Positions 37,588 through 46,577 of a stretch of 64,000 nt of DNA are shown here, in pieces; the stretch's first letter is position 1; each line of letters starts with the position of its first letter. The position numbers and the translations under genes are program-made. The notes under the pieces are model-generated. The model was given only the letters and a program-made list of their open reading frames with translations, had not been told where the DNA came from and did not search any database. The stretch is taken from the NCBI RefSeq assembly GCF_000213785.1, contig NC_015557.1, positions 372,001-436,000 of the forward strand, given 5' to 3'. This stretch comes from Hydrogenobaculum sp. 3684. GTDB lineage: Bacteria > Aquificota > Aquificia > Aquificales > Aquificaceae.

Positions 37588-37588
37588 C

Positions 37589-38797
37589 TTATTTTTGATT
37601 TTTAGCTTTTACACGACCTAAAACTTTTAAAGGTAAGCCGTAAACCTTTGTAAACATAGCACCAGCTTTATGATCAAAAGCATCTTTTTCTGTGTAGGTG
37701 GAAAGCTCTTCAATATATAGAGCGTTTGGAGATTTTCTCCCCACCACATCTATATTACCTTTGTATAGCTTTAGTCTTACTGTACCGTTTATATATTTTG
37801 ATATGTTGTTGTTAAAAGCGTCCAAAGCTTCCCTTAAAGGAGAAAACCAAAGCCCTTCATATACTAAATTTGCGTAGGTGTTTGATACATGTCCTATTAG
37901 ATACTGATAAGTGTATTTGTCCAAAGTCAAAGATACTAAGTCGTTGTAAGCTTTGTATAAACACATAGCCCCTGGAGCTTCGTAAATCTCTCTACTTTTT
38001 ATGCCCACCAACCTATTTTCTACCATATCTATACGTCCTACGCCGTGAGGAGCTGCTATATCATTTAGATGTTCTATAAGCTTATAAAGAGTATCAAAGC
38101 TTTTACCGTTTATAGCTACAGGAGTTCCTTCTTCAAAGGTAATCTCTACATATTCTGGAGTATTTGGTGCTTCTTCTGGATCTTTTGTGATTTGATAGGC
38201 ATCCTTTGGTGGCTCTTGATAAGGGTCTTCTAAGATACCACATTCTATAGATACACCCCAGAGATTTCTATCTATAGAGTATGGGTTTTCTTTTGTAGCT
38301 TTTACAGGAATGTTGTATTTTAAAGCATATTCTATCTCTTGCTCTCTTGATTTAAATTCCCATTCTCTTACAGGTGCTAATACTTCTATGTCTGGATTTA
38401 AAGCCCAAGCAGATACTTCAAATCTCACTTGGTCGTTTCCTTTTCCGGTGGACCCATGGGCTATATAATCTGCATTTCTTTTTTTGGCGTATTCTATAAG
38501 TTTTTTGGATATCAAAGGCCTTGATAAAGAAGCCGTCAAAGGATATTTACCTTCATACAAAGCCAAAGCTCTAAGGGTTGGAAGACAAAAATCTTTGGCA
38601 AACTCCTCTCTTATGTCTTCCACTATAGCCTCTATAGCCCCAGCTTTCCTAGCTTTTTCTGGTATTTCTGAAAGCTCTTCTTTTTGCCCTACATCTGCTG
38701 TGTAGGTTATAACTTCAAAACCCCTTTCCGTAAGCCATCTTACTATGATAGATGTATCCAAACCACCAGAATAAGCAAGTATCACTCTTTTTGCCAT
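37589..38797 (-). CDS. argG: Argininosuccinate synthase
   Basis: ArgG joins citrulline and aspartate with ATP in arginine synthesis. The PP-loop AYSGGLDTS starts at residue 8, followed by HGSTGKGNDQVRFE and the SIDRNLWGVSIECG segment. The ATG at 38797 gives the normal 402 residues; a longer frame to 38842 lies upstream of the promoter. TATAAT is 6 nt before this ATG, so the message is probably leaderless. smc follows directly. Confidence 0.95.
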   Translation of the reverse strand: MAKRVILAYSGGLDTSIIVRWLTERGFEVITYTADVGQKEELSEIPEKARKAGAIEAIVEDIREEFAKDFCLPTLRALALYEGKYPLTASLSRPLISKKLIEYAKKRNADYIAHGSTGKGNDQVRFEVSAWALNPDIEVLAPVREWEFKSREQEIEYALKYNIPVKATKENPYSIDRNLWGVSIECGILEDPYQEPPKDAYQITKDPEEAPNTPEYVEITFEEGTPVAINGKSFDTLYKLIEHLNDIAAPHGVGRIDMVENRLVGIKSREIYEAPGAMCLYKAYNDLVSLTLDKYTYQYLIGHVSNTYANLVYEGLWFSPLREALDAFNNNISKYINGTVRLKLYKGNIDVVGRKSPNALYIEELSTYTEKDAFDHKAGAMFTKVYGLPLKVLGRVKAKNQK

Positions 38798-38803
38798 TAT
38801 ATT

Positions 38804-38809
38804 ATTATA
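38804..38809 (-). promoter_or_regulatory. -10 box TATAAT, leaderless type, for argG
   Basis: TATAAT lies 6 nt before the argG ATG at 38797. Confidence 0.55.
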
Positions 38810-38917
38810 CTTCAAAAACAAAAGTTTATAACTTAAACACATTGTAAGATTTTTCTAAAACTTTTTAATTAAATTTATAACCTACCTTGACTCATTAATC
38901 TGAATAATTAACTATGG

Positions 38918-38923
38918 TATAAT
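38918..38923 (+). promoter_or_regulatory. Extended -10 (TGG-TATAAT), leaderless type, for the broken AAA-ATPase-like copy
   Basis: The hexamer is 6 nt before the ATG at 38930, and the sequence around it nearly matches the promoter of the intact copy at 10209. Confidence 0.55.
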
Positions 38924-38993
38924 TACATCATGAAGCTTTTACCAATAGGTATACAAACCTTAAGAGATATTATAGAGGGTGGTTTTTACTATG

Positions 38994-39013
38994 TAGATAA
39001 AACTAGATAAAAC
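38994..39013 (+). repeat. 10-bp tandem duplication that breaks the reading frame
   Basis: TAGATAAAAC occurs twice head to tail; the intact copy of the gene has one unit. Loss of one unit by slippage would restore a 510-codon-scale frame. Confidence 0.9.
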
Positions 39014-39509
39014 ACATTTTATACCAAAACTAACAAGCAAATATTACTTTCTATCCCGTCCCAGAAGGTTTGGTAAATCTCTTTTTCTTGATACACTAAA
39101 AGAAGCATTTTCTGGCAACAAAGAACTATTTAAAGGGCTTTATCTATACGATAATTGGGATTGGGAGAAAAGATATCCTATTATAAAGCTTGATTTAAGC
39201 CAAGCTTATCCAGATACAGAGGAAAATCTTATAAAATCATTAGATTCTTTCCTAAAAGCTGTAGCAAAAGAGCATCAAATAACCTTAGAAGAAGAGATAC
39301 TAGGCCTAAAATTTAAAGAACTCATCCAAAAGCTATACGAAAAATACAATCAAAAAGTGGTGGTACTTATAGATGAATACGATAAACCAATACTTGATGT
39401 AATAGAAGATATAGAAAAAGCAAGAAGAAATAGAGATATACTAAAAAAGTTTTTTGAGATACTAAAGCCCTCCGATCCTTATCTAAAGCTTGCCTTTCTA
39501 ACAGGTGTA

Positions 39510-40472
39510 TCGAGGTTCTCAAAAGTATCAATCTTTAGCGGTTTAAACCAGCTAAACGATATAACCATAGACCCAAGCTTTGCCACTGTTTGCGGATATA
39601 CCCAATCTGAGCTTGAAAGTGTGTTTGAAGACAGATTAAAGGATTTTGATAAAGAAAAGATAAAAGTCTGGTACAACGGCTACGCTTGGCTTGGAGAGAG
39701 TGTTTACAATCCTTTTGATATATTGCTTTTGTTTGATAAGAAAATGTTTAAACCTTACTGGTTTGAGACAGGGACACCTACATTTCTTATTAAGATGTTT
39801 ATGAAAAATAGATACTACATCCCAGAGCTTGAAAACCTTGAAGTAGGAGATGAGATTTTGTCAAACCTTGATGTGGATAATATAAGGGTAGAAAATCTTT
39901 TGTTTCAAGCTGGTTATCTTACCATAAAAGAATTTAAAACAAAAGGCAACAAAAACTTATACACACTATCTTTTCCAAACCTTGAAGTAAAAATGAGTTT
40001 TAACGACTTTTTCTTAGGCTATGTGATAGAAAATATTTCTTTAAAAGATAAAACTGAAATAGGTCTAATAGAGGCTTTTGAGAATAGACAAGTAGAAAAA
40101 TTAAAAGACATCTTACATAGATTTTTTGCAAGCATTCCACATGATTGGTATAGGAAAAACGATATAGACTCGTATGAAGGTTTTTATGCATCTATTGTAT
40201 ATGCACTTTTTAACGGAGCAGGGCTAAATGTAATAGCAGAAGACAACACCAGCAAAGGCCAAATAGATCTTAGTGTCTTTAACCAAGACAGCGTTTATAT
40301 AATAGAGTTTAAAGTGGTAGAAGACAAAGAAGAAGGCGTTGCTTTAAAACAGATAAAAGAAAAAAGGTATTATGAAAAGTATAAAGGCAAATACCAAGAG
40401 ATCTATCTAATAGGGATAGAGTTTAGCAAAAAAGATAAGAACATTGTAAGTTTTGAGTGGGAAAAGATATAG
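39510..40472 (+). repeat. Long inverted duplicate of 8670-9640
   Basis: About 960 bp are nearly identical, on opposite strands, between the two AAA-ATPase-like copies; a further 230 bp or so match at their 5' ends. They bracket about 28 kb. Confidence 0.85.
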
Positions 40473-40537
40473 TATTAATCTTAGCTTATAACATAAGTTT
40501 ACTAATAAGATAATATGTAAAATTTTAAAAAATATTT

Positions 40538-40543
40538 TATAAT
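40538..40543 (+). promoter_or_regulatory. -10 box TATAAT, leaderless type, for dapL
   Basis: TATAAT is 6 nt before the ATG at 40550, with no ribosome site between. Confidence 0.55.
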
Positions 40544-40549
40544 ATTCCT

Positions 40550-41713
40550 ATGGAATTTGAGTTTTCTGAAAGGCTAAAGGTTTTACCACCTTATTTGTTT
40601 GCGGCTATTGATAAAAAGAAAAGGGAAAAGGCTGCTCAAGGAGCAGACATAATAGATTTGGGTATAGGCGATCCAGACCTCCCAACGCCAAAGCCTATAG
40701 TGGAAGCTGGTAAAGCGGCTTTAGAAAAACCAGAGCATCATAGGTATCCATCCTATGAAGGTATGTATGCTTTTAGGAAAGCTGTAGCAGATTGGTATAA
40801 AAAGCGTTTTGGTGTATTGCTAGACCCAGATAAAGAAGTTGTGACGCTTATAGGTTCTAAAGAAGGTATAGCTCATTTCCCTCTTGCTTTTGTAAATCCT
40901 GGAGATTACGTGCTTTGTCCAGATCCTGGTTATCCGGTTTACAAGATATCCACTATCTTTGCCGGTGGCATTCCTTACATGTTGCCCCTAAAAGAGGAAA
41001 ATGGATTCTTGCCAGATATAGATTCTATACCTCAAAATGTGTTACAAAAAGCCAAGATAATATGGGTAAACTATCCAAACAATCCCACCTCTGCAAAAGC
41101 CCCGGACTCTTTTTATAAAAAGCTTATAGACTTTGCTCATAAATACGGTATTGTAATAGCCTCTGATTTGGCTTATTCTGAAATATACGCATCAGAACCG
41201 CCTCGCTCTATTCTTGAATTTGAAGGAGCTAAAGATGTGGCTATAGAGTTTCACTCTTTATCCAAAACTTACAACATGACTGGTTGGCGTATTGGTATGG
41301 CAGTTGGTAATCCAAGTCTCATAGCTGGTCTTGGCAAGATCAAGACAAACGTAGATTCAGGGCAGTTTCAAGCCATACAAGAAGCAGGTATAAAGGCCCT
41401 TAGCTTAGACGATAGCGTAGTTCAAAATCTTAGAGATATATATAAAGAAAGAAGAAAAGTTATGACAGAGGCTTTAAAAGCCATAAACCTTGACGTATTC
41501 GAATCAGATGCCACATTTTACCTTTGGATTAAAGTGCCAAAAGGTTTTACCTCTGCTGGTTTTGCAGAGCTTTTGTTAGATAAACTTGCCATAGTGGTAA
41601 CGCCGGGTAGTGGTTTTGGTGAAGCGGGAGAAGGTTATTTTAGGATATCTCTTACCGTAGATACAAATAGACTAAAAGAAGCAGCCGATAGGATAAAAAC
41701 ACTTACTTTATGA
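40550..41713 (+). CDS. dapL: LL-diaminopimelate aminotransferase
   Basis: The 387-residue fold-type I PLP enzyme reads DIIDLGIGDPDLPTP near 34-48, HRYPSYEGMYAFRKAVADWY, YPNNPTSAKA and the PLP lysine in SLSKTYNMTGWRIG. DapL converts tetrahydrodipicolinate directly to LL-diaminopimelate with glutamate, a short cut in lysine and cell-wall synthesis used by Aquificales and others. An alanine or aspartate aminotransferase is less likely. Its stop overlaps the Trm112-like gene (ATGA). Confidence 0.85.
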   Translation: MEFEFSERLKVLPPYLFAAIDKKKREKAAQGADIIDLGIGDPDLPTPKPIVEAGKAALEKPEHHRYPSYEGMYAFRKAVADWYKKRFGVLLDPDKEVVTLIGSKEGIAHFPLAFVNPGDYVLCPDPGYPVYKISTIFAGGIPYMLPLKEENGFLPDIDSIPQNVLQKAKIIWVNYPNNPTSAKAPDSFYKKLIDFAHKYGIVIASDLAYSEIYASEPPRSILEFEGAKDVAIEFHSLSKTYNMTGWRIGMAVGNPSLIAGLGKIKTNVDSGQFQAIQEAGIKALSLDDSVVQNLRDIYKERRKVMTEALKAINLDVFESDATFYLWIKVPKGFTSAGFAELLLDKLAIVVTPGSGFGEAGEGYFRISLTVDTNRLKEAADRIKTLTL

Positions 41714-41895
41714 TAAACAAAGAACTATTAGATATCATAGCTTGCCCTAAATGCAAGGGCGAGCTTCTTTACAATGAAAAGAAAAATATACTAATTTGTG
41801 GTAATTGTAAACTCGTTTATGAAATCGAAGAAGATATACCAATTCTTCTTGTAGAACAAGCAAAACCTCTTGATGAATACATCAAAAAACCTTAG
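41710..41895 (+). CDS. Trm112-family zinc-ribbon protein
   Basis: This 61-residue Trm112/YcaR-type protein begins ELLDIIACPKCKGEL and carries a second CGNCK, a four-cysteine zinc site, before the hydrophobic YEIEEDIPILL. Such proteins are often methyltransferase partners or standalone domains of unknown role in bacteria. It is wedged between dapL and the DprE1-like gene, overlapping both. Confidence 0.85.
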   Translation: MINKELLDIIACPKCKGELLYNEKKNILICGNCKLVYEIEEDIPILLVEQAKPLDEYIKKP

Positions 41896-43150
41896 CTTTC
41901 TCTGTGGGTGGGGTAGATTTCCTTGTATAGAAGCAAATGTTTTAGATAAAGTAGATTTTTCTAAAATCTTTATACCAAGAGCTTACGGTAGAAGTTACGG
42001 CGATGAAGCTTTGTATAAAAACGTATACGATACAACGGGTTTAAATCTATTTTTAAATGTAGATTTTGAAAAAGAATGTATAGAAGTTCAATCTGGTATA
42101 CAACTTCAAAAAATATTGGAATTTTTATTACCAAGAGGATACGCTTTGCCTATAGTTCCTGGTACTTCTCTTATAAGCGTAGGTGGTGCTATAGCAAACG
42201 ATATACACGGTAAAAGCTCAAAGGGGGTTTTTGGAGATTTTGTAGAAGGTTTTGAAATAATAACACCAAGAGATGTTTATCTATGTTCTAAAGAAAAAAA
42301 CAGTGAGCTTTTTTGGGGTGCCATAGGATCAATGGGTCTTCTTGGAGTTATCACAAAAGCTAAGCTAAAGATAGTAAAGGCAAGTCAGTATATAAGACAA
42401 AATATCATACCTACCAAAGGCATAGACAAGGCTATAGAGTTGTTGGAAACATTTGACAAAGATTACGAATTTTCAGTATGTTGGATAGACGCTTTTACCG
42501 AAAATGCTTTGGTAATGTTTGGGGATTATGAGTATTATGAAAAGCTTCCTCTTGATTTAAAATTTAGTTTTAAGGCTTTTAAAAGCAAAAAAACAATAGA
42601 TATACCTTTTGTGATGCCAAACTTTATTTTAAACGATATTAATATGAAAGCTTACAATGTTTATTATTTTACCAAGATGCCAAAAGGCGAGTCTTTGGTA
42701 CATTATTTTGATTTTTTCTTTCCTTTGGATAATATAAAAAATTGGAACAGACTTTACGGTAAAAGAGGTTTTTTGCAATATCAGCTTGTAGGACCAAAAG
42801 AGGCTTGTCTTGAAGTTTTTGATATTATAAAATCTCATAAGATATATCCATATCTAGTGGTGTTAAAAAGAATGAAAAACGCTTCAAATAGAGTGTTTTC
42901 TTTTGCGAAAGAGGGCTTTACGCTGGCTTTAGATTTTCCAGTGAAAGATGATGTCCTTAAGATGCTTCATAAATTTGACGATGTCGTTGTGCGTTATAAC
43001 GGACTTATATACATGGCAAAGGATTCAAGGCTTCCTAAAGACGTGTTTTGGCATATATACAAAGACCAAATAAAAGCTTTATTATCTTTAAAAGCCAAAT
43101 ACGATGAGAATTTTATACTAAAGTCTTTGATGTCAGAACGGCTTTTGTGA
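41873..43150 (+). CDS. FAD-dependent oxidoreductase, DprE1-like
   Basis: This 425-residue protein of the VAO/PCMH FAD fold has AYGRSYGDEAL near 35-45 (flavin pyrophosphate loop), VPGTSLISVGGAIANDIHGKSSK and WGAIGSMGLLGVITKA. The whole layout matches decaprenylphosphoryl-ribose 2-oxidase (DprE1)-like and sugar 1,4-lactone oxidases. No DprE2-like reductase is next to it. An ATG at 41873 inside the Trm112-like gene is preferred over the adjoining TTG at 41870. The substrate is unknown, possibly a polyprenyl-linked or free sugar. Confidence 0.78.
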   Translation: MNTSKNLSFLCGWGRFPCIEANVLDKVDFSKIFIPRAYGRSYGDEALYKNVYDTTGLNLFLNVDFEKECIEVQSGIQLQKILEFLLPRGYALPIVPGTSLISVGGAIANDIHGKSSKGVFGDFVEGFEIITPRDVYLCSKEKNSELFWGAIGSMGLLGVITKAKLKIVKASQYIRQNIIPTKGIDKAIELLETFDKDYEFSVCWIDAFTENALVMFGDYEYYEKLPLDLKFSFKAFKSKKTIDIPFVMPNFILNDINMKAYNVYYFTKMPKGESLVHYFDFFFPLDNIKNWNRLYGKRGFLQYQLVGPKEACLEVFDIIKSHKIYPYLVVLKRMKNASNRVFSFAKEGFTLALDFPVKDDVLKMLHKFDDVVVRYNGLIYMAKDSRLPKDVFWHIYKDQIKALLSLKAKYDENFILKSLMSERLL

Positions 43151-43162
43151 GATAATTAATAA

Positions 43163-44452
43163 ATGGAGAAAATCGTTATAACCGGAAGAGCAAACGTCGG
43201 TAAGTCTACACTATTTAACAAGATTTCCAAAAAAAGGATATCGATAGTAGAAAATATACCAGGGATCACAAGAGATGTGATAGAGTCTAAAGCTGTTTTT
43301 CAAGATAAGGTTTTTAAGCTGGTGGATACCGGTGGTTTGACAGATTCTAAAGAAGAAATATCTCAAGCTATAAGGGATAAAGTGCTTAAACTTTACAAAG
43401 AAGCTTATAAGATAATATTTGTAGTAGATGGCAAAGCTGGGCTTATACCAGAAGATAAAGATATTGCTAAGCTTCTTTACCCTTACAAAGAAAAAGTTTA
43501 TGTGGCGGTAAACAAAACAGATAGTAAAAAAGCCAGCGCTTCAGAGTTTTACGAGCTTGGGTTTGACAACGTATTTGAGATTTCAGCCACTCATGGTACT
43601 GGTGTTTTTGAGCTTTTAGAAGAGATAACAAAAGATTTACCATCAATGGAAGAGATAGAAGAAAAGGCTGATTTTATAAAACTAAGCTTTATTGGAAAGC
43701 CAAACAGCGGAAAATCTTCTTTGCTAAATTCTATTTTAAAGCAAGATAGAGTAATAGTTTCAAACATAGCAGGTACTACAAGAGACGCTGTTGATGTAGA
43801 ATTTAGTTATGAAGGTAAAGATTTTATCTTGGTGGATACTGCTGGTATAAGAAGGCCTTCAAATATAGATTATGGGATAGAGTTTTTTGCGGTAAATAGA
43901 AGTTTAGAAGCTATAGAAAAATCAGATGTTTGTGCTCTTGTGATAGATGCCACAGAAGGAGTTTCAAGGCAAGACATGAGGCTTGCCAGTCTTGTGAATA
44001 GAAAAGGTAAGGGGCTTATAGTGGTATTAAATAAAATAGATTTGATAAAAGACATCGAGGCTCTTAAAAAACACGTAGATAAAAAGTTGGAGTTTGTTTA
44101 TTTTGCTCCAAGAGTTTACGTATCTGCAAAAGAAGGTATAAATGTTTTTTCTATATTGCAAAAAGCTATAGATATTTACGAAGAATATTCAAGACCTATC
44201 AAGACTTCCTATGTAAATAGAACTGTAGAAAAAATTTTAGAAGAGTATCCGCAAAACTCTACAAAACCTATAAAAGTTTATTATACAGTGTTTTCGCCAA
44301 AGCCACCAACCATCGTGCTTCATACCAACAACAAAGATTTTTGGAGAGAGGATTATCTTAGGTTTTTTGAAAAAAAAATAAGAGAAAAACTAAATATAAA
44401 CTATGCACCTTTAAATATAATATTAAAAGAGCATCAAAAGAAAGAGGTATAG
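43163..44452 (+). CDS. der: GTPase Der (EngA)
   Basis: The protein has two consecutive G domains. The first has [12 protein letters not shown] and DTGG, with NKTD; the second has GKPNSGKSSLLN (about 175-186), DTAGIRR and NKIDL. A KH-like C-terminal domain follows. Der is required for 50S subunit assembly. The 429-residue length is typical. It follows the DprE1-like gene by 12 nt and precedes argJ by 3 nt. Confidence 0.96.
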   Translation: MEKIVITGRANVGKSTLFNKISKKRISIVENIPGITRDVIESKAVFQDKVFKLVDTGGLTDSKEEISQAIRDKVLKLYKEAYKIIFVVDGKAGLIPEDKDIAKLLYPYKEKVYVAVNKTDSKKASASEFYELGFDNVFEISATHGTGVFELLEEITKDLPSMEEIEEKADFIKLSFIGKPNSGKSSLLNSILKQDRVIVSNIAGTTRDAVDVEFSYEGKDFILVDTAGIRRPSNIDYGIEFFAVNRSLEAIEKSDVCALVIDATEGVSRQDMRLASLVNRKGKGLIVVLNKIDLIKDIEALKKHVDKKLEFVYFAPRVYVSAKEGINVFSILQKAIDIYEEYSRPIKTSYVNRTVEKILEEYPQNSTKPIKVYYTVFSPKPPTIVLHTNNKDFWREDYLRFFEKKIREKLNINYAPLNIILKEHQKKEV

Positions 44453-44455
44453 ATT

Positions 44456-45586
44456 ATGAACAACGTTTTAATGGGTATTGCAAAAGCTGGTATAAAAGAA
44501 TCTGGTAAAGAAGATTTGCTTGTGATAAAACTTCCCTTTGCTTGTGAAGCTCACTTTGTATTTACTACAAATCATTTTGCAGCAGCTCCTGTGATATATT
44601 CTAAGAACATGCTTGAGGCTTCTGGTAACAGGGTAAGCGCTATGGTTATAAACAGTGGAAATGCCAATTGCGGTACTGGTATAGAGGGTTATGAACATGC
44701 AAAGATGATGGGAGAAAAAGTAGCAGAGCTTTTTGATATACCAAAAGAAGAAGTGCTTGTATTTTCTACGGGCATCATAGGAAAGCCCCTTCCTATAATA
44801 AATGTATTAGAAGGTATAGAATATGCTGTAAATCATTTAGAGGTTTTAGACCTTGAAATGGCTGCTAAGGCAATATCCACCACCGATAGATTTCCAAAGT
44901 ACGCTTTTTGCAAAAAAGACAACTATGAAGCTTTTTGCTTTGGTAAAGGAGCGGGTATGATTCATCCTAATATGGCTACTATGCTTGCTTTTTGTTTTAC
45001 AAACTCAAAACTTATGCCAAGAAAACATTTTGATGATATTTTAGAGAAAACCTTTAACTCTATAGATGTAGATGGGTGTCAAAGCACCAACGATTCTTTT
45101 GGTGTTATATCTTACGGAGACTTAGATTATTCTGATGATGTATACAACTGTGTATATAAAGTTTGCAAAGAAGTCTCTGATATGATAGTAAAAGATGGAG
45201 AAGGAGCCACAAAGATAATAACTATAGAAGTTAAACACGCTAGCATTAAGACAAAAGCAAAAGTTATAGCAAATGCCATAGCCACTTCTAACCTTGTAAA
45301 AACTGCAATGTTTGGAGCTGACCCAAATTGGGGTCGTATATTGGCTGCCGCCGGTTCTACCATCTTTCCTATAGACCCGTTAAAAGTTAGTTTACATATA
45401 ATGGGTGTAAAAGTATACGATAGGGCACCGATTCATTTTAATAAAGAAAAACTAAGCCAAAAAATGAGAGAATCCCAAGATATAGAGATTGTTTTAGATT
45501 TAAAAGAGGGTAAAGAACATTTTAGCTATAGATTTTCTGATCTTGGATATGAATATATTAAAATAAACGCTGAATATACTACTTAG
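44456..45586 (+). CDS. argJ: Glutamate N-acetyltransferase/ornithine acetyltransferase
   Basis: ArgJ recycles the acetyl group from N-acetylornithine to glutamate in arginine synthesis. The self-cleavage and nucleophile site is in GMIHPNMATMLAF, with T175 as the expected new N-terminus of the beta chain. Other motifs are INSGNANCGTG and GADPNWGRILAA. The 376-residue length is slightly short but complete. AAAGAGG precedes the ATG. It is convergent with def, overlapping it by 4 nt. Confidence 0.95.
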   Translation: MNNVLMGIAKAGIKESGKEDLLVIKLPFACEAHFVFTTNHFAAAPVIYSKNMLEASGNRVSAMVINSGNANCGTGIEGYEHAKMMGEKVAELFDIPKEEVLVFSTGIIGKPLPIINVLEGIEYAVNHLEVLDLEMAAKAISTTDRFPKYAFCKKDNYEAFCFGKGAGMIHPNMATMLAFCFTNSKLMPRKHFDDILEKTFNSIDVDGCQSTNDSFGVISYGDLDYSDDVYNCVYKVCKEVSDMIVKDGEGATKIITIEVKHASIKTKAKVIANAIATSNLVKTAMFGADPNWGRILAAAGSTIFPIDPLKVSLHIMGVKVYDRAPIHFNKEKLSQKMRESQDIEIVLDLKEGKEHFSYRFSDLGYEYIKINAEYTT

Positions 45587-46077
45587 GTTTTTCTTTTAAA
45601 TAAATTATCTAAAGAGGTGAGTCTATCAAGAAACAATATACCGTTTAAATGGTCTAACTCATGTTGAAATAAAACCGCTTCTGGACCTTCTAAATCTAGT
45701 ATTATTTCATTTTCTTTTTCGTCTAAGGCTTTTACTGATACGTATTTATACCTTTGGATGTTGGCGGTGTATTCGGGTATACTAAGACATCCTTCTCTAA
45801 AAATTATGCTGTCTTCAGCTTTTATTATGACAGGGTTGATAAGTGTGATAAGGCCATGGTGGTTTTTTGGTGGTTTTCTAAAGCGAGAAGCATCCATTAC
45901 TATTATATTTTGCAACACACCCACTTGAGAAGAGGCTATGCCGGTACAAAAATCTTTTGAATACATAGTTTCTTTAAGGTTTTCTATATGTTTAATAATA
46001 TTGTCGTCTACTTTATTAACATCTTTTGACTTTTCTTTGAGTAAAGGATTTGGATAAACAAGGATTTCGTATATCAA
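45583..46077 (-). CDS. def: Peptide deformylase, probable TTG start
   Basis: This metal hydrolase removes the N-formyl group from new proteins. The second and third motifs EGCLSIPE and QHELDHLNG carry the cysteine and two histidines that hold the metal. The first motif reads GIASSQVGV where GxGxAAxQ is usual. No ATG fits. I choose TTG at 46077 (MIYEILVYPNPLL) with AGAGG 4 nt upstream. A TTG at 46092 lies too close to its GGAGG. It overlaps or abuts the end of the ACT gene. Confidence 0.88.
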   Translation of the reverse strand: MIYEILVYPNPLLKEKSKDVNKVDDNIIKHIENLKETMYSKDFCTGIASSQVGVLQNIIVMDASRFRKPPKNHHGLITLINPVIIKAEDSIIFREGCLSIPEYTANIQRYKYVSVKALDEKENEIILDLEGPEAVLFQHELDHLNGILFLDRLTSLDNLFKRKT

Positions 46078-46571
46078 AGGACCTCTTTGCAAACCTCCTG
46101 CAAAGATATATCTACGTTTAGCTCTTTTGACAAATCCTTTAAAGCTTTTTCTAAAGATGATAAACTAACGTCTTTAAGCTCTACTTCCATAAGCATTATA
46201 TATATATCTTTCACCTTGTGAGTCCTAAGATCGGTTATGTTTATATTTTTTGATGCTAAAAGCTTTGAAACGCTGTAAACTATGCCGGCTTTATCCGCTC
46301 CATATATGGATATAATAGCGTTGCAATTTGACTCTTCTTGGGGTTCTTTGTCTTCTACTGGTTTTATGTCTACTTCTATATCCTCTAGGTTAAAATCTTC
46401 TTTTTGTATGGGGTTTTTAGAAGTAAAAAGAAGCATAATAACAAACTGACCAGATAATCTGCTCATAGATGAGTCTTCTATGTTGGCACCCATCTTGTAC
46501 AAAATCTCTGTAATAGAGGCTACAATCCCAGGTTTATCTTTTCCAAAAGCTGTCAGTATATATTTTTTCAT
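46074..46571 (-). CDS. Tandem ACT-domain protein (GcvR-like)
   Basis: The 165-residue protein has two ACT domains: residues 1-75 (KKYILTAFGKDKPGIVASITEILYKMGANIEDSSMSR) and about 88-165 (IISIYGADKAGIVYSVSKLLASKNINITDLRTH). ACT pairs bind amino acids and regulate metabolism or transcription (GcvR, YkkN). The ATG is 6 nt after the CCA end of tRNA-Gly, so the mRNA is probably released by tRNA processing. A frame extended to 46622 would only read through the tRNA. def follows with a short overlap. Confidence 0.85.
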   Translation of the reverse strand: MKKYILTAFGKDKPGIVASITEILYKMGANIEDSSMSRLSGQFVIMLLFTSKNPIQKEDFNLEDIEVDIKPVEDKEPQEESNCNAIISIYGADKAGIVYSVSKLLASKNINITDLRTHKVKDIYIMLMEVELKDVSLSSLEKALKDLSKELNVDISLQEVCKEVL

Positions 46572-46577
46572 ATTAAA

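Larger units (their letters stand above)
38930..40472 (+). pseudogene. AAA-ATPase-like / PD-(D/E)XK gene, second copy, frameshifted by a 10-bp duplication
   Basis: The copy starts MKLLPIGIQTLRDIIEGGFYY but hits a stop after 26 codons (TAA at 39008-39010). The cause is visible: TAGATAAAAC is present twice in tandem (38994-39003 and 39004-39013), where the intact copy has it once. From 39006 the second frame stays open to 40472 and contains RPRRFGKS, LIDEYDKP and the IEFK nuclease motif, so removing one unit would restore the gene. An internal ATG at 39357 would make a 371-residue product without the Walker A loop. The centre (about 39170-39500) differs from the copy at 8670, while both flanks are nearly identical. 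Confidence 0.85.

Noticed and set aside
39357-40472. Separate intact gene starting at the internal ATG
   Set aside because: The frame is open far upstream (from 39006) and includes the Walker A loop; the better reading is one gene broken by the 10-bp duplication.
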